From NCBI GenBank assembly GCA_958496175.1, contig OY292275.1:22669001-22733000 (forward strand): a stretch of 64,000 nt of DNA, given 5' to 3'. The stretch comes from Sisyra terminalis (Eukaryota; Arthropoda; Insecta; Neuroptera; Sisyridae). Positions 28,663-40,490 of the stretch are shown in pieces (position 1 is the stretch's first letter; every line of letters begins with the position of its first letter). The translations under genes were made by a program, and so were the position numbers. The notes beneath the pieces are model-generated. The model made no database searches. It worked only from the letters and a program-made list of their open reading frames with translations, and was not told the origin of the DNA.

Positions 28663-29489
28663 AAAAAACAATGGGAGAAATACCCTCCTGTTAGAAATAT
28701 ATTTGAAAAGTTCATTTATCTTGGTGGACATCTAATAATTATTTTTAAAATGCTTCAAAAAATTTAAAAATAAGAATCGAAACTACAAAATCAAATTGAA
28801 TGAATTTGCATTTTTTTGGTGTATGCAATCAATCATGTGTCATTCAAATAAAGTATTCAGTTCAAAACAATCAATTTTCAAATTCTCAAAATGTAATCTT
28901 GAATCTCGTGACTGGAACCCTTTCGTGTCGATTTTTTTGCAAGAATGTATATTAAGATAATATTTTCTTTTGTATTAAATGGCATTAAGATTTCTATTTT
29001 GATTTGCGATATTTTCACCACAATATTTCCTAGATCAAAGCTAGGCGATTAAAACCATTACGGTAATTGTTTTATTGCTAATATGAATAATAGCTGTTTT
29101 CTATTATTATATAAAAAAGGTCAAATCGTGGCTAATCTTGTTGAAAATTAGAAATTTCTCCAATTTTGCATTTTAATATTTTGTAGACCAAAACCTGAAA
29201 ACTATGGGAAAATGCGCTTGCTTATACTTTGTAGGATGGAATTGTTGCTCGTTGATGGTAATAGTGAGTGTCTAATATGCTTTCTCTTGAAGTGTGAGAG
29301 ACTTGATAGTATCTGTAAATATGGAAACAATGCATTTTTCGAATGAAAGAGAAAATTTACATTTACACTCCACATAACTGACCATGTTGAACATGACTAT
29401 ATAGTAAAAGTGTTTTATTAGAGTTGTATTTAAGAGAGTGAGAGTATGTTGACCCGGAGAAAAGCAAGTTAGTGGGTCACAAAACAATA
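28663..29489. other. Non-coding DNA upstream of the distal promoter
   Basis: AT-rich, with a minus-strand frame at 29272-29487 (71 codons) of no recognised family. G+C rises sharply at its downstream edge, where the promoter-like island begins. Confidence 0.45.
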
Positions 29490-29806
29490 AATTGAATGAC
29501 GCGGGGCCGTGCGCAGAACGCCGCCGAGCTTCAATCGCGCATAGGCCCTTCGCACCGTAGCAAACTTATATTCGGCCCATCTTCCATCTCGCTCTAACTG
29601 TGTGCTCGCCGTTTCCACGCCGCCTCGATCAACACAACACACATATTCTCAGCTGTTCTCGTATTGATACGACTCTCGCTCTTCTAACTCGAGTCGAATG
29701 TGTCGTGTGAACAAAAAATTGTCTTTTTAAATCACTTTCTTCAACAAATTTACTAAACTACGTCGACATTTTATCATTCAAGTGTCAAAACAAAAGAATA
29801 ACAAAA

Positions 29807-29839
29807 ATGTGTGCTCAACTACTCGACTTAAGACTTTAA
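29807..29839 (+). other. Upstream ORF 1 in distal leader
   Basis: ATG in a favourable context (ACAAAAATG), 10 codons, then TAA. It lies about 170 nt before the main ATG. It would be translated only if the transcription start lies upstream, which is inferred. Confidence 0.4.
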
Positions 29840-29845
29840 CGACAA

Positions 29846-29923
29846 ATGAACATCGAACTGTCAATAGCAACAATCAACTCGATGTTGTTATTGTATCTAA
29901 TATATTTACAAATAGTTCTTTGA
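29846..29923 (+). other. Upstream ORF 2 in distal leader
   Basis: ATG in context GACAAATGA, 25 codons, then TGA, closing 84 nt before the main ATG. Together with the first uORF it could reduce or delay translation of the distal isoform. The peptide is hydrophobic (Leu/Ile/Tyr-rich); no conservation can be judged from one genome. Confidence 0.4.
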
Positions 29924-30007
29924 CGTTAAACTTTATTGTTAAAAACTGTTAAAAATCGTGATTTATTAGTTGTTACTAGTGATATTTTATTGTTATTTGT
30001 TACCAAA

Positions 30008-30158
30008 ATGACTGTTAAGGACTACAAGCAAACATCCTGTGCCACAGCTTCGGCTAACACCAACAATTCCGACGAATTAGACATTGATTCCATCAAAAAT
30101 CAACAGCCTAATTCACCCCAAGATAACAGCGAAAATTTACTAGGCCGTGTTTTAGCAG
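30008..30158 (+). CDS. Eip75B: E75 distal alternative first coding exon (E75C/D-like)
   Basis: This exon encodes a 50-residue N terminus beginning MTVKDYKQTS and ending NLLGRVLA, plus the first base of the next codon. It is hydrophilic and low in structure, rich in Ser, Asn, Asp and Gln, as is usual for nuclear-receptor A/B regions. The start is the first ATG with a good context (ACCAAAATGA); the frame stays open a further 72 nt upstream without another ATG. The exon closes at GCAG|GTAAAT, a good donor in phase 1. The zinc-finger exon at 61549 begins in the matching phase, so joining them gives ...[13 protein letters not shown]... without a frame break. Assignment to E75 rests on this phase match, the strand, the order and the promoter-like island upstream. 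I do not recognise the 50 residues from a named isoform. The alternative is a separate gene's first exon. Confidence 0.6.
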
Positions 30159-33100
30159 GTAAATCGCCTAAATTCTATTTAAAAACCATTAAAATCAAAC
30201 AATTCAAACTTATTTGCAATACTTTTCCTTATGTTAACCCATTCGTTGTAGTCTTAAGCAGGGTCATATCATTCGTGCGCAATGTTTTCACTTTTTAGAT
30301 TATATTACAACTCGTACACTCAAATCTAGGGCAAATGGTACCCTGACTAAGAGTAGGACATTGCTCTCTAAGCCTCATGGCCTTCCTAGCACATATTTAT
30401 ATCTCTCTCTACTGTGTTGCATTTGATATAAGTCGAAAGACGCGCCTTTGTGTTTTGAACGAATAAAATCAGCTTGCAAACAAAGACAGAGGTATCAATG
30501 AGTGTGTATGCATAAGAGAAATAGCCTTATAGCGAATCGAGGACATTGAAATGTTGCTTTACGAGACGGTCGTTCACCTCATAAGAGGCAAACTGGTATC
30601 TAGGGCAAGATGAAATTAATCAGAAACATTCATTGAACAAAATGTACAAGAGAGACAGTAGTATTTGTTGTAGTGAAACATGTATTGAGTTCTCTCGTTT
30701 TAATGGTAGCACATTTTTTGATTGCGTTATATGTGTACGTCAGATTCATGTATGTATTTAACTCGGTTTTACATTATATACATTGACGACGAGGCCGAGT
30801 TCATTGCACTTGGTCGGTAAATAGGTTAACATCGTCCATTTGCCCTCCGTTTCTCTTCCTCCGCCTCAATCTCTACCATTGCGATGACGTTCACTATACT
30901 CATGAATAAAATGCTTGATGAACTCGTTATTTCACTCGATTTACGTGGCCAATCTATAGAGATAGAGTGAGAGAGGGCAGATCATGATTTTATGAAAAGA
31001 TTCTACAAAACTGAAGGTTATAGTTCTAGCCAGGCGTAATTTACTCAATATCAGTAGGTTGTATTCGTTATTTATAAATATTTACTTTTTTAGTTTTTGA
31101 ATTTTCTTTAAGACTTGACTGTAATTATTAATAGGCGTTCAGCCTTGAAAATTATTCCTATTACAAACAAGCAGTTTCATCGAGCACAATGTATCTGACC
31201 TAAAGAACGAACAAAGCCCCGATCCTTGAAAAGTTCACGTATTCACATATTTTATGCAAAACCCAACTATATTTATTTCTTATTTACATCAATTTAGGCT
31301 AAGAGCTATAAAATTGAACAAAAAAAATCGTATGAAAACGTTCTAGTTTTTCCAGTATATTAATTCTGATCTAAAATAGAATTTGAATGCTCTAATTTCG
31401 GATGCAGCATTTGCAACTCAAATTTAACAAAAGTATTTTTTTTATCGCAAATGAATCGCTTTTGGTTTCGAAAAATCGTATTTTTATCAAAAGGTTGAAC
31501 CTATTTTAATTTAAGAAAGTGGAGGTATATTTAATTGCAAGAGAAATTTCACTTTCTGATCGGATAGCAGTCATAATGAAAGGAAAAGGTTTTTTTCTCT
31601 TCACGCATACTCGTCTTCGATGGAATACCAAAACTTTCACTGAGGTATTCTCAACGTATGTATTTGACTTCGTTGCCACACTTATTATTATAATTGGGCT
31701 TAAGAGTTTGGATTTGTTAAAGAAGTGGCATCATATCCTGTCTTGTTTTATTAAAAATGGTTCACAAAATTATTGATGAAATTTTTTGTTACGATAGACA
31801 AAATTGATGCAATTCTTTCATTTTTAACTGAAAATAATTATAGTTCTGCTCATTTATTTCCATTAGGCTGGTCTTTCACTTAACAGTTTAAAGATAGGTA
31901 CATACTTAGGTCTATTGTTTAGGAGATCAATTGGCCAAATCCGCGTTAGCGCAGGACCAAACTTTTGTCGTCGGTTTGAATTTCCGCGCCAACGCAGAAA
32001 CAGTCTTTAATATGTTAAGTTAATTTATTTCCACAAGAATATTGTAGATACATACTTTAGATTTGTTCAGATCAAATAAGATTTATCCTCGATGTTTGAA
32101 TCGTCAGGTAATAGGTGCGAAGATCTGAAAGTATTTGATGGTCATTGAAGAAGAATAGGTACACGTATGAAGCAAAACGCCATAAAACGTGTTTATGTTT
32201 ATCGTACTTTTAGCCAATTAAATTGCATAAACTCTGTATTATGGTATATTCTTATCTCAAATCTTGGCAAATTCACGAAAAAAACATTTTTGCCATAGGT
32301 ACTTCACAAGGTTTTAAGACATTGTTGTAATAATAGGTGAAAAATCAGAGAGAAAAAAAACATAAATTTTACAAAAATTAGATAGTAATATCTTATGAAT
32401 TGTAAATGTTTTTTCTTGGCAAAATTAATGTTAGGAATACTAAGGGGTAGCATTTAGTTAGAAATTTAAAGGTAGTTACTATTTATAATCATTTTGATTG
32501 TTCAAAATTTTAGTGTAAGGAAAGTAATTTAAACAGCTGATATTTTTAAATGTCAGAAATGATTAAGCTATTAACCAATATGAGTTATTATTAGGTCATT
32601 ACATCCGTTAGTAATTGTTTTATCTGTAAACGGAAATGTGATAAGACAAATCGTGTATATATATATTATAAACTATGTATCTATTTTTAGTATGGTTATA
32701 AAATTGAAAATGGAAAATTTTAGCGGGAATTTCAAATAGGTTTGCGCTAACGAAAAGAAGTGAAATGTCCCTGTGATTTTATGATTGAGGTGGGGGTCTC
32801 CGAAGACTTGTATTACATTCTGATGGCCTCAAAACGGATAGGAGGCAATGGCCGACTCTACCACGAGGGTACTTGTGGCCTCGATCAAATGCTCACAGTT
32901 TGTGTTGCATCGCAAATATGTGGTACCCGTTGGAAGGCGTGACCCCGAAGTATAGCTAAAGCAACAGAGGCAACGACCTAGCCTTGTACAAGGTGCTTGT
33001 TGACCTGATTTCACTATCGCATGCCGCTGATACTATACCAAATCGTCAAAATCCTACATTTTCCACTGAACTTTTCCAATTGTTTCCAAGAAAATTCTAG

Positions 33101-35862
33101 AACTAATTAGCTTTTCAAAGTTGCATTCAAATTTTACCACAATTACTACATTTCTATTATGTACTTGATGAGATCCAACACTTTCCACTGAACTGATTTA
33201 AAGAAAGAAACTAATGTCTTAAATTTCTTAATCTTGTATTTACCTAATACATTAAGTTAATAGATTTTCTTTAGAGTTTTAAAAAATAAGGGAATAAGGT
33301 TTAGGACTAAAAGGAAAACTTAATTAATTCATCATACTATACTTAATTATCTATTAAGCTAAGTTTTTCGATGATTTAATCAACTTTCGATTATACTTAA
33401 TTTTCTAATTGGTGACTGATTAAATAAGTTTAAGGTTCATTCAAAAAGATAAGCTGGAAAATATAGTTAAGGTGCTGCATAGACGCACCTGTAATATTTA
33501 GATACCCAAATACAGTTTTGCAAATATTGTTCCGGTTACTGCAAATCTAAGGGTAGGTAATTAATTTTATATGAGATAGAAATTAGAAGATAAGTTTCCC
33601 TCTTTAATAAAAGCGATGCAAATACATAGAAATGTTGTTCAGTGTGAAAATTTTGTTGAGATAAACGATACCCAGTGCGAGAGTACGTATAAAACATATA
33701 TATCGGTTACTGTTCCACTTTAGATAGTCAAGGTGAATGCCCGTCATATAGAGCTGGCAGTCCCCCACTCCAGTTCCCCTTCATTCCTTTTGCTGTTATT
33801 TTTTTTAAACAACGAAATGATTATGAACGTGCGACAGAAAATAGGCCACAATAAAATTTGTATAAATCCGTCTCATAACGAAATTTTCATCACATAAACA
33901 ATTTAAGATTTTCTTCTGAAACCAGGCCCTTGGAAATTGGGCTCCTTTCTCATCCTTTGTAGGTGAACATCGTTCAATACCTTGTACGAATTTTCTTCAA
34001 GGAAAACAATTTTTTCAACAAGAACTTATTCAAATTGCCACAACAATATCAATAAACATTGTGATGAAATCAAAAGTTGTACATTATTATTGTAGTATGA
34101 GATGTAGTTGGAGAAAGTGGTTTGACTACTTACACTTAGTACGTCACGATGATTTAAAAGTGACTTGACTACTTTTTTTGAAAGCGAATCTTTTCTCCCA
34201 TAATAAACTATCGAGTCGTAATATCTACCATCAAAAAGTAGATCAAATCAAAAATGATTTTCACTTTTCAATTGCGGTGTGAAATATTTTCGAATAGTTA
34301 TAAGAGATGCTTGGATGTTTGAGGAAGGATTTTTTGAAACGGTTTCTTCCTTTTTGTTAAGGATATGAGATGTATAGTGTAACATGTGGGCGTAAGTGAA
34401 TGCATGTACCATTACATGCAGGAGATATTTTCCATAAATAGAAACGTGGGACGAAATCGTTGAGAATGGAGTAATCTAGAAATAGGGGTTACTCTAGGTT
34501 GAAATAGCGCGAGGTCGTGTCATACTAGAGTTCATTCGCAGAAGGAATAACCTCTCTTGACCTGACCTAATATAATATTCATTTTAAAAAAAATCATTTT
34601 GGAAATTTACTTCCTTCAATTATTTTCCAAATCTATTATATTATTATCAAATTGTGCACATAAACTTTAAGTGTACTATTTAAATATTAGATACATATTG
34701 GCATTTACAAAGTAACGTAAACCAGAAGTCACGATTTTCAAAATTTCCCTATTTTGTCTTTCGAAAAAAGTTGATTTTACCGATGATAACAATAATATTC
34801 GAAGTGGTTCTTACATATTCGTGATTCACCTTGTTTCTGATAACCACTAATTATCTTCATTTTAATTTCAGTTTTCTTTCGATTATATAAAAGCATCTGA
34901 AACTCTCTCTTTCTGTTTGATTCACTTCGGGCAGCGGTTGTCAATGACTTAAGAAATTCTTCACAGATTTCACCAACTTTCTTCTTCGTTGTTTCATATC
35001 GTGTTCAGACTAATACCAATGTGTTATCATTATGGTAACACCTGTGAGTTAATAATGTTTTACTACCACTGGTTGAAGATACAAACACATCGGTTTGCGT
35101 AATTCGAACACGAGGCGCGTTTAGCCAATCGAGAGTGCGCTGGCCCAGATAAATGAGCCGCGGGTCGGCGACCGACATCGCGGTCAAGACTTGCGATATA
35201 GCCGACTATTTCTTAAAGTTTCATTATCTCACTTTGTCATTTTATAATCAGATATTTATTAAGTCGATCATCAATACGCTGTTATATAAACGTTACCACT
35301 AAGTCTTTGTAAACCATTATGTTGAAGTAAAAAAAAGTTGCCAGGAAACTAGAGGATGATGAAACTTCCCAAAGATTCCTATACTCCCATAAGAATTACT
35401 AGAAGAAGACTGAATTACCTTTGCTTAAATAGCTCGAAAGTATGAGATATTGGAATACTAAGATACAAAAAAAATAAGCTATATTTTAGTTTTGTTTTTA
35501 ATATGTGCATTGGCACTCCATTCAGCAATGTATGTAGAATAAGTTATGTTTAAAAAATGTATTTGAACATATACTCATGTAAATAGTTGCTTAATCTAAT
35601 ATTTTATTTTAAGAACAATGCAGGGTACCTACCTCATGTATACCTACTTATTTTTGCCAAACCGTTGAAGTATTAAAAGTAACAATTTTGGGAACTATGG
35701 AAAAATATAAAGTAACCAAAAACGTCCAATTTTAAAGAGATTTAAATTCCAACCTTTAACGCAATTCGAGAATTTTAACTAAGCACTGATCAAAAAAGCA
35801 TATATTTTCTTTAAGTCATATCTAAAATTACTAAAGGAAATTAAAATATACATAACGATCTC
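30159..35862 (+). other. Intron of distal isoform, first part; less AT-rich near 30,300-31,030 and 32,740-33,020
   Basis: It starts with the donor GTAAAT. The first 0.8 kb remains moderately G+C rich with GAGAG-type runs (AGAGTGAGAGAGGGCAG near 30,960), which suggests promoter-proximal regulatory DNA. A compact island at 32,740-33,020 has open frames on both strands (32760-32942 plus, 32829-33014 minus) but no motif. Another at 34,900-35,190 contains GTCAATGAC (34940-34948) and a 60-codon minus frame. I support no exon in these islands. Confidence 0.45.
34938..34950. promoter_or_regulatory. IR1 hormone-response-like site (intronic)
   Basis: TTGTCAATGACTT, an inverted repeat of a nuclear-receptor-type half site with a 1-bp spacer. 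It is identical at 12 of 13 positions to the site at 60739-60751 in front of E75A. Ecdysone-receptor elements typically follow an IR1 pattern around a GTCA-N-TGAC core; the outer bases here are not ideal, so binding is only suggested. Confidence 0.35.
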
Positions 35863-36076
35863 GAGTTCTCTAAGAGTCAATATATTTACAAATAGGTAAT
35901 GGCATTTATCTTTCAGATAAAATTTTATCCGGAAGATAGAGAAATCATGTATATTTTCATCTAAGAATAATGATATGTGTAAGGGTTATCTGACAGATAA
36001 ATTTTATCTATTAAATAGTTATATTAAGGCTATTGCCTATCAATCAATAAGTAAAAATGTCGCGGCTCTAAATTAA
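35863..36076 (+). repeat. Direct repeat, copy 1
   Basis: About 210 bp that aligns with 36606-36820 in the same orientation. Shared landmarks are AGTTCTCTAA, GACATTTATCTT-like, TATTTTCAYCTAAGAATA, GATATGTGTA, TTATCTATTAAATAG and CGGCTCT. It contains the near-palindrome TTATCTGACAGATAA and a related one TTATCTTTCAGATAA. The copies are clearly diverged. Confidence 0.7.
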
Positions 36077-36080
36077 ACTA

Positions 36081-36578
36081 TTAGGAACTGACCACTTTGG
36101 TTACGACGTCTGGTGGCCAACTAAATTACTAGTTTTTGTGTGCTCCTTTATATGGAATTATATCAAGTAATTAGTTAACTATAAATAAATTAAAAATCAA
36201 ATGCAAATTTTGTAATTGAAATGGACTAGTAAATCACATAAAAATTTAGAAGTTTTCTCGCTATACTCAAATCTGAGAGCAATTTTGTTTACATTAAAAA
36301 TTTGTTCGGAAAGAAAGCAATTTTTTTTTCCTATTTTCGAAACAGACCCTTGTATTTCGTGAGGTTCTTTTGTATAAAAAAAAATGTAAACAAAACGCTG
36401 TAAAACTCACCACATTACTGCTCATATTTTTATTATTTTAGCACATTTAATTAAGTAAATGTCTTTTAAAGAAAATAAAAATAATAACACAATAATGTAA
36501 ATTTATGAGTAATTCTTTGGTCGCACACAATATGTAGCCATGTTTTTTAAGCCGCGGCGCCTATTGGTCAGTTCTCAA
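36081..36578. mobile_element. TA-flanked MITE with long imperfect terminal inverted repeats
   Basis: The left end TTAGGAACTGACCA and the inverted right end TTGAGAACTGACCA match at 11 of 14 bases or better, and each is flanked by TA, as expected for Tc1/mariner-type insertion. Similarity between the arms continues inward in patches: a TTTTTGTGTGCTCC / ATTGTGTGCGACC pair, and an inner pair AGCAATTTTGTTTACATT / AGCGTTTTGTTTACATTT. It is about 500 bp and non-coding, so it is non-autonomous. It lies between the two direct repeats. Confidence 0.6.
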
Positions 36579-36605
36579 TAGTTGCTTACACTATATAGAA
36601 CAATC

Positions 36606-36820
36606 CCTAGTTCTCTAAAGGGCGGTATTTTCACATCTTGGTAGTGACATTTATCTTCGAGATTGAATTTTATTCAGAGGATACAACAAACATGCGTATT
36701 TTCACCTAAGAATAGCGATATGTGTAGGATTTATCTAACAGATATGTTTTATCTATTAAATAGCTATGTTAAAGGTATAGTGTATCTATCCATGACTGAA
36801 AATATTACGGCTCTTTAAAT
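36606..36820 (+). repeat. Direct repeat, copy 2
   Basis: Second copy of the repeat at 35863-36076, same strand. It runs straight into the perfect palindrome at 36814-36859, which copy 1 lacks (copy 1 runs into the MITE instead). Confidence 0.7.
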
Positions 36821-36859
36821 AACATTAGTAGTAAAAAGTTACTACTAATGTTATTTAAA
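36814..36859. repeat. Perfect 21-bp-arm palindrome with 4-nt loop
   Basis: The arms 36814-36834 and 36839-36859 are exact reverse complements; the loop is AAAG. The arm begins TTTAAATAACATTAG and ends GTAGTAA. A 21-bp perfect stem is far longer than chance at this scale. In RNA it would form a tight hairpin; in DNA it is a cruciform-prone site. Likely a recent inverted duplication or a foldback-element remnant. Confidence 0.85.
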
Positions 36860-38839
36860 CTTATTGTGTAAAAATTAATTTAAATAAATTTAGCTCTTTT
36901 TACAACATTCAATATATAATATTTTATAATCCACAAACTATTGTTGCACGCAGCCGAAGAAGTTTTAATTAGCTAGATTTTTTATTATTTTTTTTCAACT
37001 CTAAGTAGACAAAGTAAATTCATATCTTGGTTTATCTTGTAAAATTATATTAGTCCATATTTTATTTATATAATAAATGTATAATTAAAAGTGACAGTTA
37101 TAACTTTAATAATTTTTAAATGTATTTAAAAAACTGATTTATAGGTGCTTCTTAAAAATGTTAATTTATGAATAAATACCTATTTCAGTAGAATGTTGAT
37201 AAATTAAGGGTATTTTAATTTTTATTATGTGTTGAGTATTAGAATAAACATGCATATTCAATCTGGGATACGTAAGTTTTTCTAACCGAAAATTGTAGCT
37301 TTGATCTCACGTGTTTTTCTCGAATGGAAATTTTAAATCAGATGGAAATTTTTGAAAAGTTTTGCATAAATCGATCTCTCTATATCTTCATAGATTTATG
37401 CAGAAAGAGAATTGAATAATTGTATGAAATAAGATAATTTATACCTTGATCTCTTTCGGGAACGTTTCATCAACGTTTCAAAATTGAATTGTGTGCAAGC
37501 GAGAGAGTAGATGGCGTTTTTTTATGTTGCCATTATCTCGATCCTGCTCGAGTGTGTGTCTTTATTTGTATCGCAAAAATAACTCTTATATGTGCTTGAT
37601 GTAGACTCAAGGATAACAGTTGTCCCACTTTCGTAGCTCGGTCGTTGACCGTCGTTATTTGTCAGTTGAACAAAGTCGTATCTTTCTACAGCATCAACGA
37701 CCCTATTTAGTTCACCATTTGAAATTCTGTTGGCGCCACTTAGCGTAGGTACGCAATTTAGCCATGAAAATTTTATCTCCGAAACGGCGACTAGTTAATT
37801 TTCCTGGGTATTTTACGATTTTTTTTTGGTTTTATTCAAGTGATGTTGGGGTCGTAAAAGCTTTTACTACCTTCACTGGCTCACTTCTTTTATGCTTAAA
37901 CTTTCGGAAAGTTTTCTGCAGAATTTTTAAAATTAAAATTTATGCTTGATAGATATGACTGCTGCTATATTTAGATATGATTATTATTAGAAATTAAAAT
38001 TTTTCGCGTGATGTCACTCTTGCAAAACGCATCAATGGATCGTTTTGGAGATACGTTGGTGATGCATGTGCGTGAATCCAATGACGTAAATAATGAAAAT
38101 TATATGTATAGATGAATAAAAACATAACGTGAATTTCACTGTCGTTGATGAAACTCAACACAATCGAATTAGTACGCACGTGTGACTCCTACCCTCTAAA
38201 GTTTTTTATAAATATGTTTTTCCGTTTCACAATTTTGACGCGATGACGTCACGGGTATCCTCGTGTTTCGAACGTATATATTCGAATTTAGAACTAAATA
38301 ATCGATACTGAAATAACGTGCATTTCCATTAGACTTATTTTTTTTGATTTAATTTACAGTAATTTATCTATGAACACTTTTTTTGATACATAAAAAAATA
38401 TAATATTCGATTGCAATTCTAATTAATAATAATATAATATACACTAAATATTATATTTATAAGTAATTTTAATGATTTCTTTCTTTTGTTACAGGTAAGG
38501 ATTTTGAAAATTTCACATTTCACTTATATGCCGACACTTGTGGGTATACAATTTGAATTTTTAAATTTAATCCATCACATTCCGTGATTGCAACAGGTAT
38601 GAGATTTGCTTTATAAATTCATGTCTCCTGAGAGCAATGTTTTACTTCAAACGTGCAATCGTTTGTAAAGGAAAATTTATAGGAAGTACTGTTTATACTT
38701 AACATGCAAAAGTGGTCTAACTGTATCTACAAAACAGCATTTATAATTCAATTAATTTCATAGCTCTTATATAACGATTCAATTGTTATTAGAAGGTAAA
38801 AAAGTACATTAAACCTTAATATTATTTATTGTACTAGTA
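36860..38839. other. Intronic DNA, GC-richer at about 37,480-37,760
   Basis: I support no exon. The patch at 37,480-37,760 contains GAGAGAG, an AGATGGCG motif and TTGGCGCCAC; these look like regulatory DNA more than coding DNA. Frames at 37764-37949 plus and 37994-38179 minus are about 61 codons with no recognisable product. Confidence 0.4.
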
Positions 38840-39100
38840 CAGGGATGGCGAACCTTTTTGAGGCGTGAGTCAAATTTTGTTCATATTTTTTTTAGTATTA
38901 GCTCGTGGGTCACTTATGTGTATGGCGCCCATTAGCGCTCCACAAGGTGAAACAGAGAGAAGGCGATACAAGCGCTATGGAAGTCTCTTTCTACAAACAT
39001 AACACACCAATGGTTGTCTAACCATCGGGGGTCAGTTAAAAAGCTTGCGTGGGCCGATGTTTGACCCACGGGTCATAGGTTCGCTATCACTGTACTAATA
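38832..39100. mobile_element. hAT MITE with 8-bp target-site duplication
   Basis: The element proper is 38840-39092 (253 bp). Its left terminus CAGGGATGGCGAACCT and its right terminus (other strand) CAGTGATAGCGAACCT match at 14 of 16 bases. A GTGGGTCAAA-type subterminal block lies inside both ends. The flanks TACTAGTA (38832-38839) and TACTAATA (39093-39100) match at 7 of 8 bases, which is the hAT-size target duplication. CAG-N-GATGGCGAACC termini are typical of hAT MITEs. It has no coding capacity. Confidence 0.88.
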
Positions 39101-39759
39101 TTATGGTTGATTTTTCATAGGTGTCATATATTTTTAATTCAAACATTTGAAACCTCATATGTAAAATTTCATTATTTGTATCTTGGATTTCTATTTTTTT
39201 TCAAGTGTAAAATAATTTCCCTTGTATTTTATAATTGTCGTCATTACATTTATTTTTAGTATGAATGAATTGGAGTGAAATATTAAATTTATCTCACATT
39301 GATGATGACTAGAATAAAATAAATAAATCTAAATTCTCACGTGAATGAATCGTATGCTTTTCTCAATCAGACTCCTTTCTGACGTAAGCCAAAACTAGTC
39401 ACGGGATTGTTCATACTCCCTCGTTGTCACATTCAGATTTTCATCAGAAAATAGGAATTTATATTTAATTTTCCTATTAATTTGATGACGTTAATGATGC
39501 TTTTTAAAGCAATTAAATTGGGGGTATATTTTTATTAAATGCCACCCTTAAAATAAATTTTGAATTTATGCTTATTTTTCTGATGCTTGGAAAATTGGAA
39601 ATTTGGATTACGTGGCCTAATAAACGTCGCGTCAGGATTAGTTTCACGCGTGCCTCATATAATGGTTAACATGCCATATTGCTTAAAATGACATTGAAAA
39701 AAAAAAGTGATTTTTGTGATTGAATAAAAAAGTTGCGTAATTTGATAAAACCAGAAATA

Positions 39760-40490
39760 ATAAGGGATATTCCAATGAGCTACAGGTGAGCCGGCGTCTG
39801 TAGCAGTCATTAGCGCATGCGTCAATGACGTCAAGGCGCCCACGCGACTTAAACCAACCCTACAATATATCCCGGAAAAACAACAGTAGCTATCCAGCGA
39901 AACTCACAACTAGACAACCCTTAGCTCGGATTAGTTGAACGAACCTTAGTTCTGAATCACTCGGTTCGAGCCACTACTAAGTGTCAAATTTTCAATTTTT
40001 CATCATGTTTTTCGAAGTCAATTTCTCAAATTAACAATAACATTTGAAAAAAGAAAATTAATTATTTATTCATTTCAAATTTATTTTGTCAATTGTAAAA
40101 TTAAACAATTCTTTTACTAAACGATAAAACCGAAAGTGTAAAAATGTTGTGCAACGATGTTGGTTTTTTGAGCTTGAAGAAAAACAACCAACCAGGTTAG
40201 TAATTAAATTATTCAAATCCCAATTAGTGTATAATAGGGGTATGTTAGATATGTGATTGTTGAAAATAAAATATTGTTGGAAAAATTTGGAATAGTTGAT
40301 TTGACTCCACACACGTGTCGCTGACAGCGGTCGATGTTCGACATTGGCCTTGAAAAGCGATGGGAAACTTCACATAGCGCGCGAAACATTTGCCGCTCGC
40401 TCGTATTTACAGCGACACCTACAGACTTTGAAACTTACTCATATAGTTGGCTCGCGCGCCAACAGATGGCTTTGCAACCTCAAAAGTTAA
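39760..40490. promoter_or_regulatory. GC-richer intronic island, candidate enhancer or alternative promoter
   Basis: It contains GTCAATGACGTCA (39821-39833), which overlays an IR1 core on a perfect CRE-type TGACGTCA. Further on, 40,310-40,490 has CpG-rich clusters (CATAGCGCGCGAAAC, GGCTCGCGCGCCAACAGATGGC). No exon with flanking splice signals and an in-phase frame was found. The minus frame at 40070-40312 (80 codons) is AT-rich and unsupported. Confidence 0.4.

Larger units (their letters stand above)
29490..30007 (+). promoter_or_regulatory. Eip75B: Distal E75 promoter island and 5' leader (predicted)
   Basis: From about 29,490 to 29,700 the DNA is strikingly G+C and CpG rich for this window (GACGCGGGGCCGTGCGCAG, then CGCCGCCGAGC). 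It then passes into an AT-rich leader that runs to the ATG at 30008. This is the expected shape of a promoter plus untranslated leader for the distal exon. I could not fix a transcription start: no good TATA box with an initiator at the right spacing was found. The leader holds two short upstream ORFs (29807-29839 and 29846-29923). Confidence 0.5.
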
